Positions 1 through 7,114 of a stretch of DNA of 43,013 nucleotides are shown here, piece after piece. The stretch spans positions 1 through 43,013 of IMG/VR virus record IMGVR_UViG_3300028025_005980. One strand, 5' to 3'. The number at the start of each line of letters is the position of its first letter. Position 1 is the first letter of the stretch. Source of the DNA: a virus. Under the pieces are notes generated by a model, which saw only the letters and a program-made list of their open reading frames with translations, searched no databases and was not told the DNA's origin. The translations under genes were made by a program, and so were the position numbers.

Positions 1-32
1 CATAACCTTTATTTTTTAATTATTTAATACAT

Positions 33-63
33 TGAATGTACAGCAATAATTTTGACCGACCAA
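33..63 (-). promoter_or_regulatory. promoter-like box, copy 1
   Basis: Read on the minus strand it shows TTGG, then CGGTCAAAAT, then TGTACATTCA, and ends 29 nt before an ATG at 3-1, the start of a gene that leaves the window on the left. It aligns with four other copies (6683, 7832, 17714, 18372). The TTG and TAnATT parts fit the -33/-7 promoter type known in Bacteroidota. The promoter role is inferred from recurrence and position. Confidence 0.55.
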
Positions 64-65
64 TT

Positions 66-257
66 CTAATTTAATACTCCCTGCTTAGCGTATATAATGG
101 CTTCACTATATACCTCCATTTCCCATGAGTTTTGGGGACGGAATTCCTTATCCACAGCAGCTACTAATTTAAGGTTGTCGTCTATACCTCTCATAACCAT
201 ACTACGAACCAACTCTTCAATAGCCATACAATTGAAATACATTGTATCGTTAGTCAT
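66..257 (-). CDS. hypothetical protein, 63 aa
   Basis: I do not recognise this small acidic protein. It is probably mostly helical, with no membrane segment, signal peptide or metal-binding cysteine pattern. It is 6 nt downstream of the next gene (264-446), so the two are probably cotranscribed. A second in-frame ATG at residue 6 could be the real start. Nothing in the sequence suggests a function. Confidence 0.6.
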   Translation of the reverse strand: MTNDTMYFNCMAIEELVRSMVMRGIDDNLKLVAAVDKEFRPQNSWEMEVYSEAIIYAKQGVLN

Positions 258-263
258 GTTTAC

Positions 264-446
264 TTATTTATATTGTTTATCTTTCTCTATCCTCTTCAAT
301 CTAAGCCACTCAAGCTGATCAGCCAAAGATATTACTTCGCTGAATTTCATTTCCATTAGTGGTTTTTGTTTTGCAGTCTTAAAAAATGATCTATCTACTC
401 TCCTATCCGCTTTACTCTGTGCATCGTCTTTTGTTTGAATAGCCAT
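264..446 (-). CDS. hypothetical protein, 60 aa, basic
   Basis: Short, lysine/arginine-rich, probably helical protein that I do not recognise. The start ATG follows an A-rich leader (AAATAAATAAAAT), the usual pattern in this genome in place of a Shine-Dalgarno sequence. A weak copy of the repeated promoter-like box lies just upstream (462-494). It may open a two-gene unit with 66-257. Confidence 0.6.
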   Translation of the reverse strand: MAIQTKDDAQSKADRRVDRSFFKTAKQKPLMEMKFSEVISLADQLEWLRLKRIEKDKQYK

Positions 447-461
447 ATTTTATTTATTTGA

Positions 462-494
462 GATGAATATACAATTTCTATTCTGCCCTCCACT
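462..494 (-). promoter_or_regulatory. degenerate promoter-like box
   Basis: On the minus strand this stretch has GGGCAGAATAG followed by TATATTCAT at the same spacing as the five better copies of the phage promoter-like box, but the upstream TTGG is not kept (AGTG instead). It sits 15 nt before the start of 264-446 and overlaps the 3' end of 478-876. Weak candidate only. Confidence 0.3.
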
Positions 495-876
495 TTCCAC
501 TATCAATCAACTTAAATTCATCACTATTTCTATCTATAAACTGCCATGTTGCTGATTGTAAACTGAAATGCTCATCAATGTGATTCAGTACTTGCTCAGG
601 TGTAAAATCTGAACAACTATATAGATCAAATTGGAACATTGGAGGATTAGCAGCGTCCCAAACATGTATTGAGGCGTGTGATGTAGCTAACGTTACAGTA
701 CCTGTTATTCCCTCATTACCTTCTTCATGAACGTATACTGAGGTAGGTCCTGCTACAACTACCATTCCGACTTTATTTACTAATTCTCTAAACCATTGGT
801 TTAGTATTTCTTCTGACTTTGGTGGGTTTGAAATATAACCCTTAACTAATAGGTGTAAATGGTTTGGTACGAACAT
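478..876 (-). CDS. speD: AdoMet decarboxylase (SpeD)-like pyruvoyl enzyme
   Basis: Resembles the class-1B S-adenosylmethionine decarboxylase proenzyme, which self-cleaves at a serine to make a pyruvoyl cofactor and serves spermidine synthesis. Visible hallmarks are the N-terminal HLHLLVKG strand, the central TSHASIHVW segment (family pattern ESHxxxHTWPE, so the cleavage Ser and both His are kept), and FDLYSCSDF, matching the family's D-Y-C segment. At 132 aa it has the usual proenzyme length. The residue before the cleavage Ser is Thr rather than Glu, and PE after the Trp is DA. SpeD homologues have been reported to act as ornithine or arginine decarboxylases, so the substrate is open. Its ATG overlaps the stop of the nuclease gene (TAATG). 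Confidence 0.68.
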   Translation of the reverse strand: MFVPNHLHLLVKGYISNPPKSEEILNQWFRELVNKVGMVVVAGPTSVYVHEEGNEGITGTVTLATSHASIHVWDAANPPMFQFDLYSCSDFTPEQVLNHIDEHFSLQSATWQFIDRNSDEFKLIDSGKWRAE

Positions 877-1508
877 TACTTAACTTTAAATTTAAATCCA
901 GAAATTTGTTCGACTAATTCTAAAGGTACTTCATTATTTTTAACTCCATCTGCTTTAGTAGTATTGTTGTCGAATAGAAATGCGCTATATGTGTTTAAAC
1001 GTTTAGTATATAATACTTTCCAACATTGCTTTGGTACTGATACTTTACCTATTTTCTTAACTTCGCCTACTGAACCACACCAAACATAAACTGAGTCATA
1101 TAATTTAGCCTCGGTGCGTGTCATTTCCTCTAATGTTTTCCAATCACCACGATTGAGTGCTGGGTATTGAGCTGTCATATTACTGAAGTAAAATGACTCA
1201 TCATTTATTACTTGATCACATGATGCGTCTGCTGCTGGGAAGTTATGCCCACGATCAAATCCTTGACCTGTATAGTCTGATTGTAAATTAGTTTCAGCAG
1301 CTAATTTAGGATCAGGTATAAATTTATCTCCACGTTTTGCTTTAACATCACACGTAATAGATGCTCTACTTATCCACCATTCAACCTTGACAGGGTAATG
1401 TTTGGATTTGCTATAAGTTGTTTTGTACGCTTTGTGAGTAATAGTAACTGTATCTTGAGCTGAAACAGTAAAACTAATTAATAGAAGGAGTGATAATAGG
1501 TATTTCAT
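876..1508 (-). CDS. exported DNA/RNA non-specific endonuclease
   Basis: Member of the NucA/Serratia-type (beta-beta-alpha-metal) nuclease family. The catalytic motif reads FDRGHNFPAAD (family DRGH), followed by FSNMTAQYPALNRGDW, which holds the metal-ligand Asn. I chose the ATG at 1508 because the protein then starts with MKYLLSLLLLISFTVSAQ, a clean signal peptide; an ATG at 1523 would add five residues before it. Export to the periplasm or outside is inferred. The family degrades DNA and RNA without sequence specificity and needs a divalent metal. It is in an operon with the SpeD-like gene. A phage nuclease carrying a signal peptide is unusual, because host-genome degradation normally happens in the cytoplasm. 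Confidence 0.8.
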   Translation of the reverse strand: MKYLLSLLLLISFTVSAQDTVTITHKAYKTTYSKSKHYPVKVEWWISRASITCDVKAKRGDKFIPDPKLAAETNLQSDYTGQGFDRGHNFPAADASCDQVINDESFYFSNMTAQYPALNRGDWKTLEEMTRTEAKLYDSVYVWCGSVGEVKKIGKVSVPKQCWKVLYTKRLNTYSAFLFDNNTTKADGVKNNEVPLELVEQISGFKFKVK

Positions 1509-1522
1509 ACCTATAAATATCA

Positions 1523-1720
1523 CTACATATCCATTACTGATTTAGATATGGCTTCATAATATTCTTCTCTTAAACGCCTTACAGCAGCTTCAGCGCTTGC
1601 TACACCTGCTTTAAACATGTTATCATCATGTGAGTAGCCACGTTCATTAATTACTTTAAATATTTCTTCAAATAGATCAAATCCGAAATAATTGTCTCCT
1701 AATGCTTCGTATTTATTCAT
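1523..1720 (-). CDS. hypothetical protein, 65 aa
   Basis: Small acidic protein that I do not recognise. The C-terminal half (AAVRRLREEYYEAISKS) is a likely helix. It lies between 1723-1971 (2-nt gap) and the secreted nuclease (14-nt gap), so it belongs to the same transcription unit. No signal peptide or membrane segment is visible. Confidence 0.6.
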   Translation of the reverse strand: MNKYEALGDNYFGFDLFEEIFKVINERGYSHDDNMFKAGVASAEAAVRRLREEYYEAISKSVMDM

Positions 1721-1722
1721 AA

Positions 1723-1971
1723 TTAGAATCGTTTTGAGAGGTTAATAATATATTGTTCTTGCTCTAAAGTTAATCTCCATCCTTGACCAAACAACTTCAA
1801 ACACGCTTCGTCAAATGGTGTTTCTGGGTTTCCATATTCTGCATCTTGATCCTTAACTGCTTTAAATCCATCTTCATAAAGCCTATCTGCTAACTTTTGT
1901 TTATCTTTATTACTTGCTGACCATAAAATGTCATCAATATCTACATCAACACTAACTGAAAAGTAACTCAT
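1723..1971 (-). CDS. hypothetical protein, 82 aa
   Basis: Acidic protein with an N-terminal alternating pattern (SYFSVSVDVDIDDI) that looks like a beta strand followed by an acidic turn, then a helical middle. Not recognised. It is tightly packed between its neighbours, with gaps of 6 and 2 nt, so it is almost certainly part of a polycistronic unit. Confidence 0.6.
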   Translation of the reverse strand: MSYFSVSVDVDIDDILWSASNKDKQKLADRLYEDGFKAVKDQDAEYGNPETPFDEACLKLFGQGWRLTLEQEQYIINLSKRF

Positions 1972-1977
1972 ACTTTA

Positions 1978-2172
1978 TTATTTTATCCAATTATAAGCAA
2001 AAGCGCCTTGTTCTGATTTAGTTCTTGGTTTTGATTCAGGGCGAGTTGTTACTTTAGCTTTACGACCTCGTTGTTTATAAGTACATTCCTCAACAGCATC
2101 CCATTTCCATTTCTTAACTTTCTCTAAAAATGCTACTCGATAATGTGCAAGGCGTTCGGCTTCTGTTCTCAT
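1978..2172 (-). CDS. hypothetical basic protein, 64 aa
   Basis: Strongly basic small protein, with many Lys and Arg residues between positions 20 and 55 (for example KQRGRKAKVTTRP). This could suit nucleic-acid binding, but no known fold is recognised. It ends 6 nt before 1723-1971 and starts 3 nt after the PRPP-synthetase-like gene. Confidence 0.55.
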   Translation of the reverse strand: MRTEAERLAHYRVAFLEKVKKWKWDAVEECTYKQRGRKAKVTTRPESKPRTKSEQGAFAYNWIK

Positions 2173-2175
2173 AAT

Positions 2176-3027
2176 TTAATATACATTCATTTGTTTAACA
2201 AAATCAAATCCAGTAACATCTGCTATTGAATTTGTAGTATAAATGTAATCAAAATATTTGGCCAATTCCTCAAATCCTGTACTAAATACTCCATGAGTTA
2301 CAATTAGATATTGTTTAGCATCAGGATATTTTTGTTTTATTACTTTAACCACTTCAGTAAACGTTCTACCTGTATCACAAATGTCATCAATCATAACGAA
2401 TTTAGAGTCCTGAGCGTATTCATGTTCCATAGGGACACTAGTGTATAAAATCTGTCCTGTGGTTACGTTTCTAACTTTAGCTGCTGTTATAATTTCTCTT
2501 GTATAACCAACTCGTTTAGCTACATGGTATCCTTTTTTAACAGCTCCTGAGTCGGGAGATACAATTACTACTTTATCGTGAGCTGTAAATGTGTTGTCTA
2601 TATCTGTTAGAGCCCATTTTACTAATTCAACATTATTAATTTTTCTAAAATTATCAGTACAAGCCTCAACTACATCACTGTGAGGGTCCATTGTAGTTAC
2701 TGTAGCAAACTTTTGAAGATTAATAACAGGACATACAACATCTTTAAGATAATTATTACCACCCATTGTAAATTTCCTATCACTTCTAGCTCCCAAAAAG
2801 TAAGGAACACTCAAATGAATTTCAGTGTAACCTAAATTACGAAGCGCTTTATTAGCACATATAATCAACTCAATGTCTTTAAATGAATTCATTCTTGACC
2901 TAACAGTGACAGGTTGAGAGGGTGTAGGCCAGGTTTGAAGTACTATATCTTGTTGACCATCAGGAAATTGAACTGTTTTAAATGTGATATCTGAGACGTT
3001 GGGATAAGCAAGGTTGAGGTTTACCAT
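2176..3027 (-). CDS. prs: ribose-phosphate pyrophosphokinase-like protein
   Basis: Resembles PRPP synthetase, which makes 5-phosphoribosyl pyrophosphate from ribose-5-phosphate and ATP for nucleotide and NAD synthesis. Visible motifs are PYFLGARSDRKF (ATP-binding flexible-loop region), TMDPHSD (metal-binding/ring region), VIVSPDSGAVKKG, and the PRPP-binding loop VMIDDICDTGRTF. At 283 aa it is shorter than the ~310 aa of cellular enzymes. Phage members often pair with a nicotinamide phosphoribosyltransferase. Some phage proteins annotated this way are instead ADP-ribose pyrophosphate synthetases of the NARP1 NAD-rebuilding pathway. No such partner is in this window, but a gene starts at position 3 and leaves on the left. 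Confidence 0.82.
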   Translation of the reverse strand: MVNLNLAYPNVSDITFKTVQFPDGQQDIVLQTWPTPSQPVTVRSRMNSFKDIELIICANKALRNLGYTEIHLSVPYFLGARSDRKFTMGGNNYLKDVVCPVINLQKFATVTTMDPHSDVVEACTDNFRKINNVELVKWALTDIDNTFTAHDKVVIVSPDSGAVKKGYHVAKRVGYTREIITAAKVRNVTTGQILYTSVPMEHEYAQDSKFVMIDDICDTGRTFTEVVKVIKQKYPDAKQYLIVTHGVFSTGFEELAKYFDYIYTTNSIADVTGFDFVKQMNVY

Positions 3028-3035
3028 TTTTATTT

Positions 3036-3245
3036 TTAGTTAATATAATCTAGTACTAATTCTTCACCATAACAAAGACTTTTCAGTGTTTGGAATTTAC
3101 GTTCATTATCTAATGGTTTAGCCTCATTATAATCATTACACCACACTAACTCACCACCATACATCATTCCACTAAAGTATTCCAATTGTGAATTCATTAC
3201 TATAAACCACTCACGCTTCGTTTGTTGTGCTTTTTTCTTCTTCAT
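3036..3245 (-). CDS. hypothetical protein, 69 aa
   Basis: Small protein with a pattern seen in short phage proteins: REWFIVMNSQLEYFSGMMYGG then LVWCNDYNEAKPL, suggesting a strand, turn, strand and then a residue-swapping AK segment. I cannot name a family. I kept the start at 3245 because the WFIV strand would be lost with the later ATG at 3197, though this means a 35-nt overlap with 3211-3537. Confidence 0.55.
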   Translation of the reverse strand: MKKKKAQQTKREWFIVMNSQLEYFSGMMYGGELVWCNDYNEAKPLDNERKFQTLKSLCYGEELVLDYIN

Positions 3246-3537
3246 TATTTGAAAATTTAGAGTCTGATATTTTTAATCCACAATATAAATCAAGGAAAGC
3301 CATTTCACGCTCAGCTATTTTTGAATAATAGCGTTTTTTCTTCTTAATATGCTTCACACCCCACTCTTTCCACTCTTGATTTTGGGCTTCAGTCATTGTG
3401 TATTGTTGAAACCAATTATCTTTTCTACCCTCAACATCTTCAAATTTAAGATCGTGACCAGCAAGTTCAAACATTTTATCAATCAATTCCTTTAAAAATT
3501 GTCTTTCTTTATTTGCTTTTCGTTCTGCGTGTCTCAT
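3211..3537 (-). CDS. hypothetical protein, 108 aa
   Basis: Charged, mostly helical protein with a basic stretch HIKKKKRYYSK in the middle and an acidic tail. Not recognised. The start overlaps the stop of 3534-4139 by four bases (ATGA), a sign of translational coupling. No membrane segment is visible. Confidence 0.6.
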   Translation of the reverse strand: MRHAERKANKERQFLKELIDKMFELAGHDLKFEDVEGRKDNWFQQYTMTEAQNQEWKEWGVKHIKKKKRYYSKIAEREMAFLDLYCGLKISDSKFSNNEEEKSTTNEA

Positions 3538-4139
3538 AGATATTTAGTTTTAAGTATACGTTGATAGTAATCTACGACTTCTTCTTTGCCCATAGAAGAT
3601 ACTGTCCATGTTTGGTTAAATTCCTTTCTACATTGTTCTATTCGTTCACGCTTTGATTTGGTTTTATCAGTAGCGTACTCATAATACAACCATGCTTCCC
3701 AATAATGTGAGCTATGTTTATGACCTACCATTAGTGCTACTTGATAACCAAAGAACACAAATGATAGTACAGGACCCCATTCATATCTAAAGTCAGTATC
3801 TGTCCATTTTGTTTTCCATCCTAACCCACAGTAACTAAATCCTACTTTGAGTGGTACTGGAAATCTATATGTTAGTTTCTCTTGATATATGTCTTCGTAA
3901 GATTTTATTTTTCTAGCATAATTAGGGTTTCGTTCATTCCACTGTTTTTCAAACTTTATTGTTTCTAATGCTGCCTTTTTAGCCAATTCTGGAGTCGCTT
4001 TTATCCATTTTCTAGGTAGAAAATATGGGGTACCAATTTGTGTTTTACCAGCATAAAATCTAACATTAAATGGTTTAAATGGGCTGTTTAATACCTTCAA
4101 CCATTTAAGATCTTGTAGTACATATTTTAATTTACTCAT
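3534..4139 (-). CDS. hypothetical protein, 201 aa
   Basis: Not recognised. It is rich in aromatic residues (Trp and Tyr), with a segment VLSFVFFGYQVALMVG that is hydrophobic but flanked by WGP and HKHSSHYWEAW. It is therefore either a buried strand pair or a single membrane segment. The C-terminus is helical and basic. It starts 5 nt after the thymidylate synthase stop, so it is cotranscribed with it. Confidence 0.65.
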   Translation of the reverse strand: MSKLKYVLQDLKWLKVLNSPFKPFNVRFYAGKTQIGTPYFLPRKWIKATPELAKKAALETIKFEKQWNERNPNYARKIKSYEDIYQEKLTYRFPVPLKVGFSYCGLGWKTKWTDTDFRYEWGPVLSFVFFGYQVALMVGHKHSSHYWEAWLYYEYATDKTKSKRERIEQCRKEFNQTWTVSSMGKEEVVDYYQRILKTKYL

Positions 4140-4144
4140 ATAAA

Positions 4145-5194
4145 TTAATTTGATAGTGGTGCTTTGATTGCTGGGTGTGATTGGTAATTTTCTAAAGTAA
4201 AATCACCTACTTTATATGAAGGTAGACAGTCATATTCTTTCCATACTACTTCATCTTCTATTTTTAGTTTAGGTAATTCATAAGGTGTTCTACTAAGTTG
4301 CTCTTCAGCTTGTTCAATATGATTATTATATAAATGTACATCACCTAAATTGCCAATCAAATCTTCAGGTACCATATTTACTTCCTTAGCAATAATTTCT
4401 AATAATAAACCATAGGATGCTATGTTAAATGGCAAACCAAGAAATGTATCTACTGAACGTTGATTCCACATTAATGAGATTGCTCGTTTAGGAACACCCC
4501 ATTGATCTATTTCTGAATGTGATAGTGTACTTGAGTCACCTCCAGTATAAATTTGTTGGTGCATTTCAGGAGTAACTAAATTACGTCGTTCAGTTAAACT
4601 CAATTTTCTAGTATAAACTTGAAATCCATAATGACATGGTGGAAGTACCATTTGATCTAACTCACCTACATTCCAAGCACTAACCATTAATCGTCTTGAA
4701 TCTGGATTTGTTTTAAGTTCGTTAATTAGATTTGCGATTTGGTCTAAATAAATTGGTTTATCATCATCAGTTAAATCCTGTAATCCTCCCCATTTCCTCC
4801 ATTGCGCGCCGTAGATTGGTCCTAAATCACCCCACACATTTGCCCAATCTTTATCCGTTTTAATTAAATTGATAAATTGTTCTTTTATATAAGATGCTTC
4901 ATGTTGTGTATGATTTAGATAATTCTTATAAGCATCCCCATCCCAAATATGACAACCATTATCAACTAAGAATTTGATGTTAGTATCTCCTCTTAAAAAC
5001 CATAACAATTCTGTTACAATCGATTTCCATGCCATCTTTTTTGTAGTTAGCAATGGAAATCCGTCCTTCATATTGTGTCTAATTTGCCAACCAAAGATTG
5101 ATTTAGTACCTGTGCCTGTACGGTCTGCTTTATCTACTCCAAAATTCAGAATATGATATGATAGTTCTTTATATTGACGATCAATGTTGTTCAT
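4145..5194 (-). CDS. thyA: thymidylate synthase
   Basis: Converts dUMP to dTMP using methylenetetrahydrofolate, supplying thymidine for an AT-rich phage genome. Recognised from RTGTGTKSIFG near residue 25, WFLRGDTNI near 65, the catalytic segment LPPCHYGFQ with Cys187, and the dUMP-binding QRSVDTFLGLPFNIASYG near 245. At 349 aa it is longer than the ~264 aa Escherichia coli enzyme because of inserts around residues 86-120 and 195-240. Length-varying loops in these places are known in ThyA. The start overlaps the upstream Tat-signal gene by four bases. Confidence 0.95.
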   Translation of the reverse strand: MNNIDRQYKELSYHILNFGVDKADRTGTGTKSIFGWQIRHNMKDGFPLLTTKKMAWKSIVTELLWFLRGDTNIKFLVDNGCHIWDGDAYKNYLNHTQHEASYIKEQFINLIKTDKDWANVWGDLGPIYGAQWRKWGGLQDLTDDDKPIYLDQIANLINELKTNPDSRRLMVSAWNVGELDQMVLPPCHYGFQVYTRKLSLTERRNLVTPEMHQQIYTGGDSSTLSHSEIDQWGVPKRAISLMWNQRSVDTFLGLPFNIASYGLLLEIIAKEVNMVPEDLIGNLGDVHLYNNHIEQAEEQLSRTPYELPKLKIEDEVVWKEYDCLPSYKVGDFTLENYQSHPAIKAPLSN

Positions 5195-5466
5195 ACGTTT
5201 GCTTCCCTAATTTTTGGTTTATGTCCTTGAATAGCGAAACTATGACTAATGTTGGTTGGTACAAATTCCATACCATCATATGTTGTTTTTTCTACTACCA
5301 ATGGGTGATATTCTTTACCTTCATGATTAAGAGTAATAGCACTAGATACCAATAATTGTTCTTTTGGTTCTTCTTTCTTTGGAATATAAGAAGCCGCTTT
5401 AGCTGCTACTACTCCACTAGCGAATGTTGCTAGTCCTTTAAAAAATGATCTACGATTATTTTCCAT
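5191..5466 (-). CDS. Tat-signal protein of unknown function, 91 aa
   Basis: The N-terminus NNRRSFFKGLATFASGVVAAKA fits the twin-arginine signal consensus (RRxFxK followed by a hydrophobic stretch and Ala-x-Ala). This suggests export of a folded protein across the inner membrane by the host Tat system. The mature part (about 65 residues) is not recognised. The gene abuts a second Tat-type gene (5466-5687) and overlaps thyA by four bases. Tat substrates usually carry a cofactor or fold in the cytoplasm; no metal-binding motif is obvious here. Confidence 0.65.
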   Translation of the reverse strand: MENNRRSFFKGLATFASGVVAAKAASYIPKKEEPKEQLLVSSAITLNHEGKEYHPLVVEKTTYDGMEFVPTNISHSFAIQGHKPKIREANV

Positions 5467-5687
5467 TAGATATGTAATTTTAATTTAGTATTTGGAGTTG
5501 TTGTTCCTAAACAGATGTTACCGTTAGATGTTATTCTCATTCGCTCTACTCCATATACTCCAACACCTATACCCTCATATCCCGTTGATTTAATAACTAG
5601 TTTTTTAGGTTGTATATTTGGCAATGGCAGAGCAGCTGCTACTGCTGCCATTGTAAATGTCTTTAAGAAATTTCTTCTATTACTCAT
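5466..5687 (-). CDS. Tat-signal protein with fibre-like C-terminus, 73 aa
   Basis: The N-terminus NRRNFLKTFTMAAVAAALPLP closely matches the Tat signal consensus. The remaining ~45 residues include ERMRITSNGNICLGTTTPNTKL, the sequence style typical of phage tail-fibre and S74-peptidase-type proteins (RLRITSxGNVGIGTTTPxxKL). A Tat signal joined to a fibre-type segment in such a short protein is odd. It could be an exported decoy or a remnant of a fibre gene. Its stop shares a base with the start region of 5191-5466. Confidence 0.6.
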   Translation of the reverse strand: MSNRRNFLKTFTMAAVAAALPLPNIQPKKLVIKSTGYEGIGVGVYGVERMRITSNGNICLGTTTPNTKLKLHI

Positions 5688-5697
5688 TCCATAACAT

Positions 5698-6438
5698 TTA
5701 TTTTACTGAGTTAACATTAATATTATTATCTTGAATAACCAAATAATCCCCTGATGTTTCCATAGTGTCTATAAAATAATATCTACCACCAGTGAATTTA
5801 TCACTACCATCAATATCTATTCGTTTCATTCCTGTATGTCCTACAATTTGGATGTAGTCTTTTCTTAGACTCTTCTTATGCTTTTTATTAGCAGACATTA
5901 ATGACCTAGGTCTAATCCAAATTGGTGTTTGTGTTGTATTATCTCCATAAGCATCAAAACCATTAAATTCAAATGCCATAGGTTTATATCTAAATAATTC
6001 ATTTAGATCTACTACTACACTCTCTACACTCCAATCATTTTCACCAAACACTTGATCCATAAACACAGGACTTACACCTGCATGAGTAAATAGATACTTA
6101 TCAAAACCATAAGCCATTTGTAAATGATGTCTATTTTCATCTATAACCTGAGTGATTGATGGGGCGATTCGGCTTTGGTATCCACTAGTACCTGTGTAGC
6201 CGATTTCGGGGAAGTAATGATGATCATGGTTACCAATCAATAATACAACTTCAACTTGTGGGTTGTTTTCTTTGTATTGAATTATTTGTTTGAAATTATC
6301 AATTTGCTCTACACCACTAAATTCAAATGAATCAAAATAATCACCTATAAAGATAACTCTATCAGGTTGTTCTTGATGTATTGCTAATTTCCAATTTGAG
6401 CGGCCGTGTGTATCACCTAGTACTAAAGTCTTCTTCAT
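5698..6438 (-). CDS. calcineurin-like metallophosphoesterase
   Basis: Two-metal phosphoesterase fold. Motifs in order: GDTHG (Asp9, His11), GDYFD (Asp33), GNHDHH (Asn70, His71), FTHAG (His119) and VGHTG near residue 206. The full metal-ligand set is present, so it should be active. The substrate is unknown: related phage enzymes include protein phosphatases, nucleotidases and RNA-ligation or 2',3'-phosphoesterase activities. The start overlaps the end of 6413-6679 by 26 nt. Confidence 0.85.
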   Translation of the reverse strand: MKKTLVLGDTHGRSNWKLAIHQEQPDRVIFIGDYFDSFEFSGVEQIDNFKQIIQYKENNPQVEVVLLIGNHDHHYFPEIGYTGTSGYQSRIAPSITQVIDENRHHLQMAYGFDKYLFTHAGVSPVFMDQVFGENDWSVESVVVDLNELFRYKPMAFEFNGFDAYGDNTTQTPIWIRPRSLMSANKKHKKSLRKDYIQIVGHTGMKRIDIDGSDKFTGGRYYFIDTMETSGDYLVIQDNNINVNSVK

Positions 6439-6679
6439 AACCTATTATTATTCCTTTAACGGAGTTGTGATTTGATTCTTTGTCGAGTATTTTATCTTTC
6501 TTTTCTATGTTACGTAATAAATCATGCTTACCATACCACCAAACACCATTCACATTCAATACCATTTCTTCATGATTAATAGTATTAACGTCATTAAATC
6601 CAGCTTCGTAGCCTTTAACAAATACCCTTAATTCAGGATCTATTGTTTGTAGATATTCAATTAATTCTTTAACTATCAT
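6413..6679 (-). CDS. hypothetical protein, 88 aa
   Basis: The N-terminus MIVKELIEYLQTIDPELRVFVKGYEAGFNDV is the pattern of a small phage protein family of unknown function (helix, LDP turn, strand, GYE-G). No function can be assigned. A copy of the promoter-like box (6683-6714) ends directly before the start, so this gene probably begins a transcription unit with the phosphoesterase. Confidence 0.65.
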   Translation of the reverse strand: MIVKELIEYLQTIDPELRVFVKGYEAGFNDVNTINHEEMVLNVNGVWWYGKHDLLRNIEKKDKILDKESNHNSVKGIIIGYEEDFSTR

Positions 6680-6682
6680 AAT

Positions 6683-6714
6683 TTAAAGATAATATATTAT
6701 TTGGCCTTCACCAA
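6683..6714 (-). promoter_or_regulatory. promoter-like box, copy 2
   Basis: Minus strand: TTGGTGAAGGCCAAATAATA followed by TATTATCTTTAA. It has the same TTGG, GGnCAAA and -7-like layout as the other copies, and lies only a few bases before the ATG of 6413-6679. It overlaps the last codons of 6708-6941. Weaker than copies 3 and 4 in the CGGTCAAAAT part. Confidence 0.45.
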
Positions 6715-6941
6715 AATTGATACCATGGCTTTTTAGCCTTTGGTTGTGGTGTACTTACTTTGAATGGGTGGTCTAATAGCAGATTGGCGTGACGACAAAT
6801 GGTATGTTTATCTACATTACTTAACTTATTAACATCTATATACATTTGAACAGGAGCCTTTATTCCACCTGCTTCAATTGAAGTAGTGATTACATAATAC
6901 TCCTTACCATTTACAGATGTAGTACGTACCATAGCAGGCAT
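6708..6941 (-). CDS. hypothetical protein, 77 aa
   Basis: Not recognised. The first half looks like paired beta strands (VRTTSVNGKEYYVITTSIEAGG), the middle has a KLSNVDKHTICRHANLLLDHPF segment, and the tail is short and basic, ending in WYQFW. No signal peptide. It lies downstream of a small membrane-protein gene (6968-7114). Confidence 0.55.
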   Translation of the reverse strand: MPAMVRTTSVNGKEYYVITTSIEAGGIKAPVQMYIDVNKLSNVDKHTICRHANLLLDHPFKVSTPQPKAKKPWYQFW

Positions 6942-6967
6942 AAATATATTTGCAATTGGAAAGCTTG

Positions 6968-7114
6968 CTATAATACTTCATCCTTATCTTCTTCATTAAA
7001 GAAGTCTTCACCTTTATAATCGGGATGGTGTTTAGCCATATAGTCGATCCCACCAGCCCATAACCAAATTAATGAACCTAATAATGCTACTGTTAAAATA
7101 ATTAATCCCACCAT
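6968..7114 (-). CDS. small membrane protein, 48 aa
   Basis: A short open frame reading MVGLIILTVALLGSLIWLWA, a single strong membrane helix, followed by a charged cytoplasmic-type tail ending GEDFFNEEDKDEVL. It overlaps the last 13 nt of 7102-7596, the usual packing in this genome. The helix and acidic tail make it unlikely to be chance. Function unknown; small phage membrane proteins can act in lysis timing or superinfection exclusion, but nothing here shows that. Confidence 0.55.
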   Translation of the reverse strand: MVGLIILTVALLGSLIWLWAGGIDYMAKHHPDYKGEDFFNEEDKDEVL

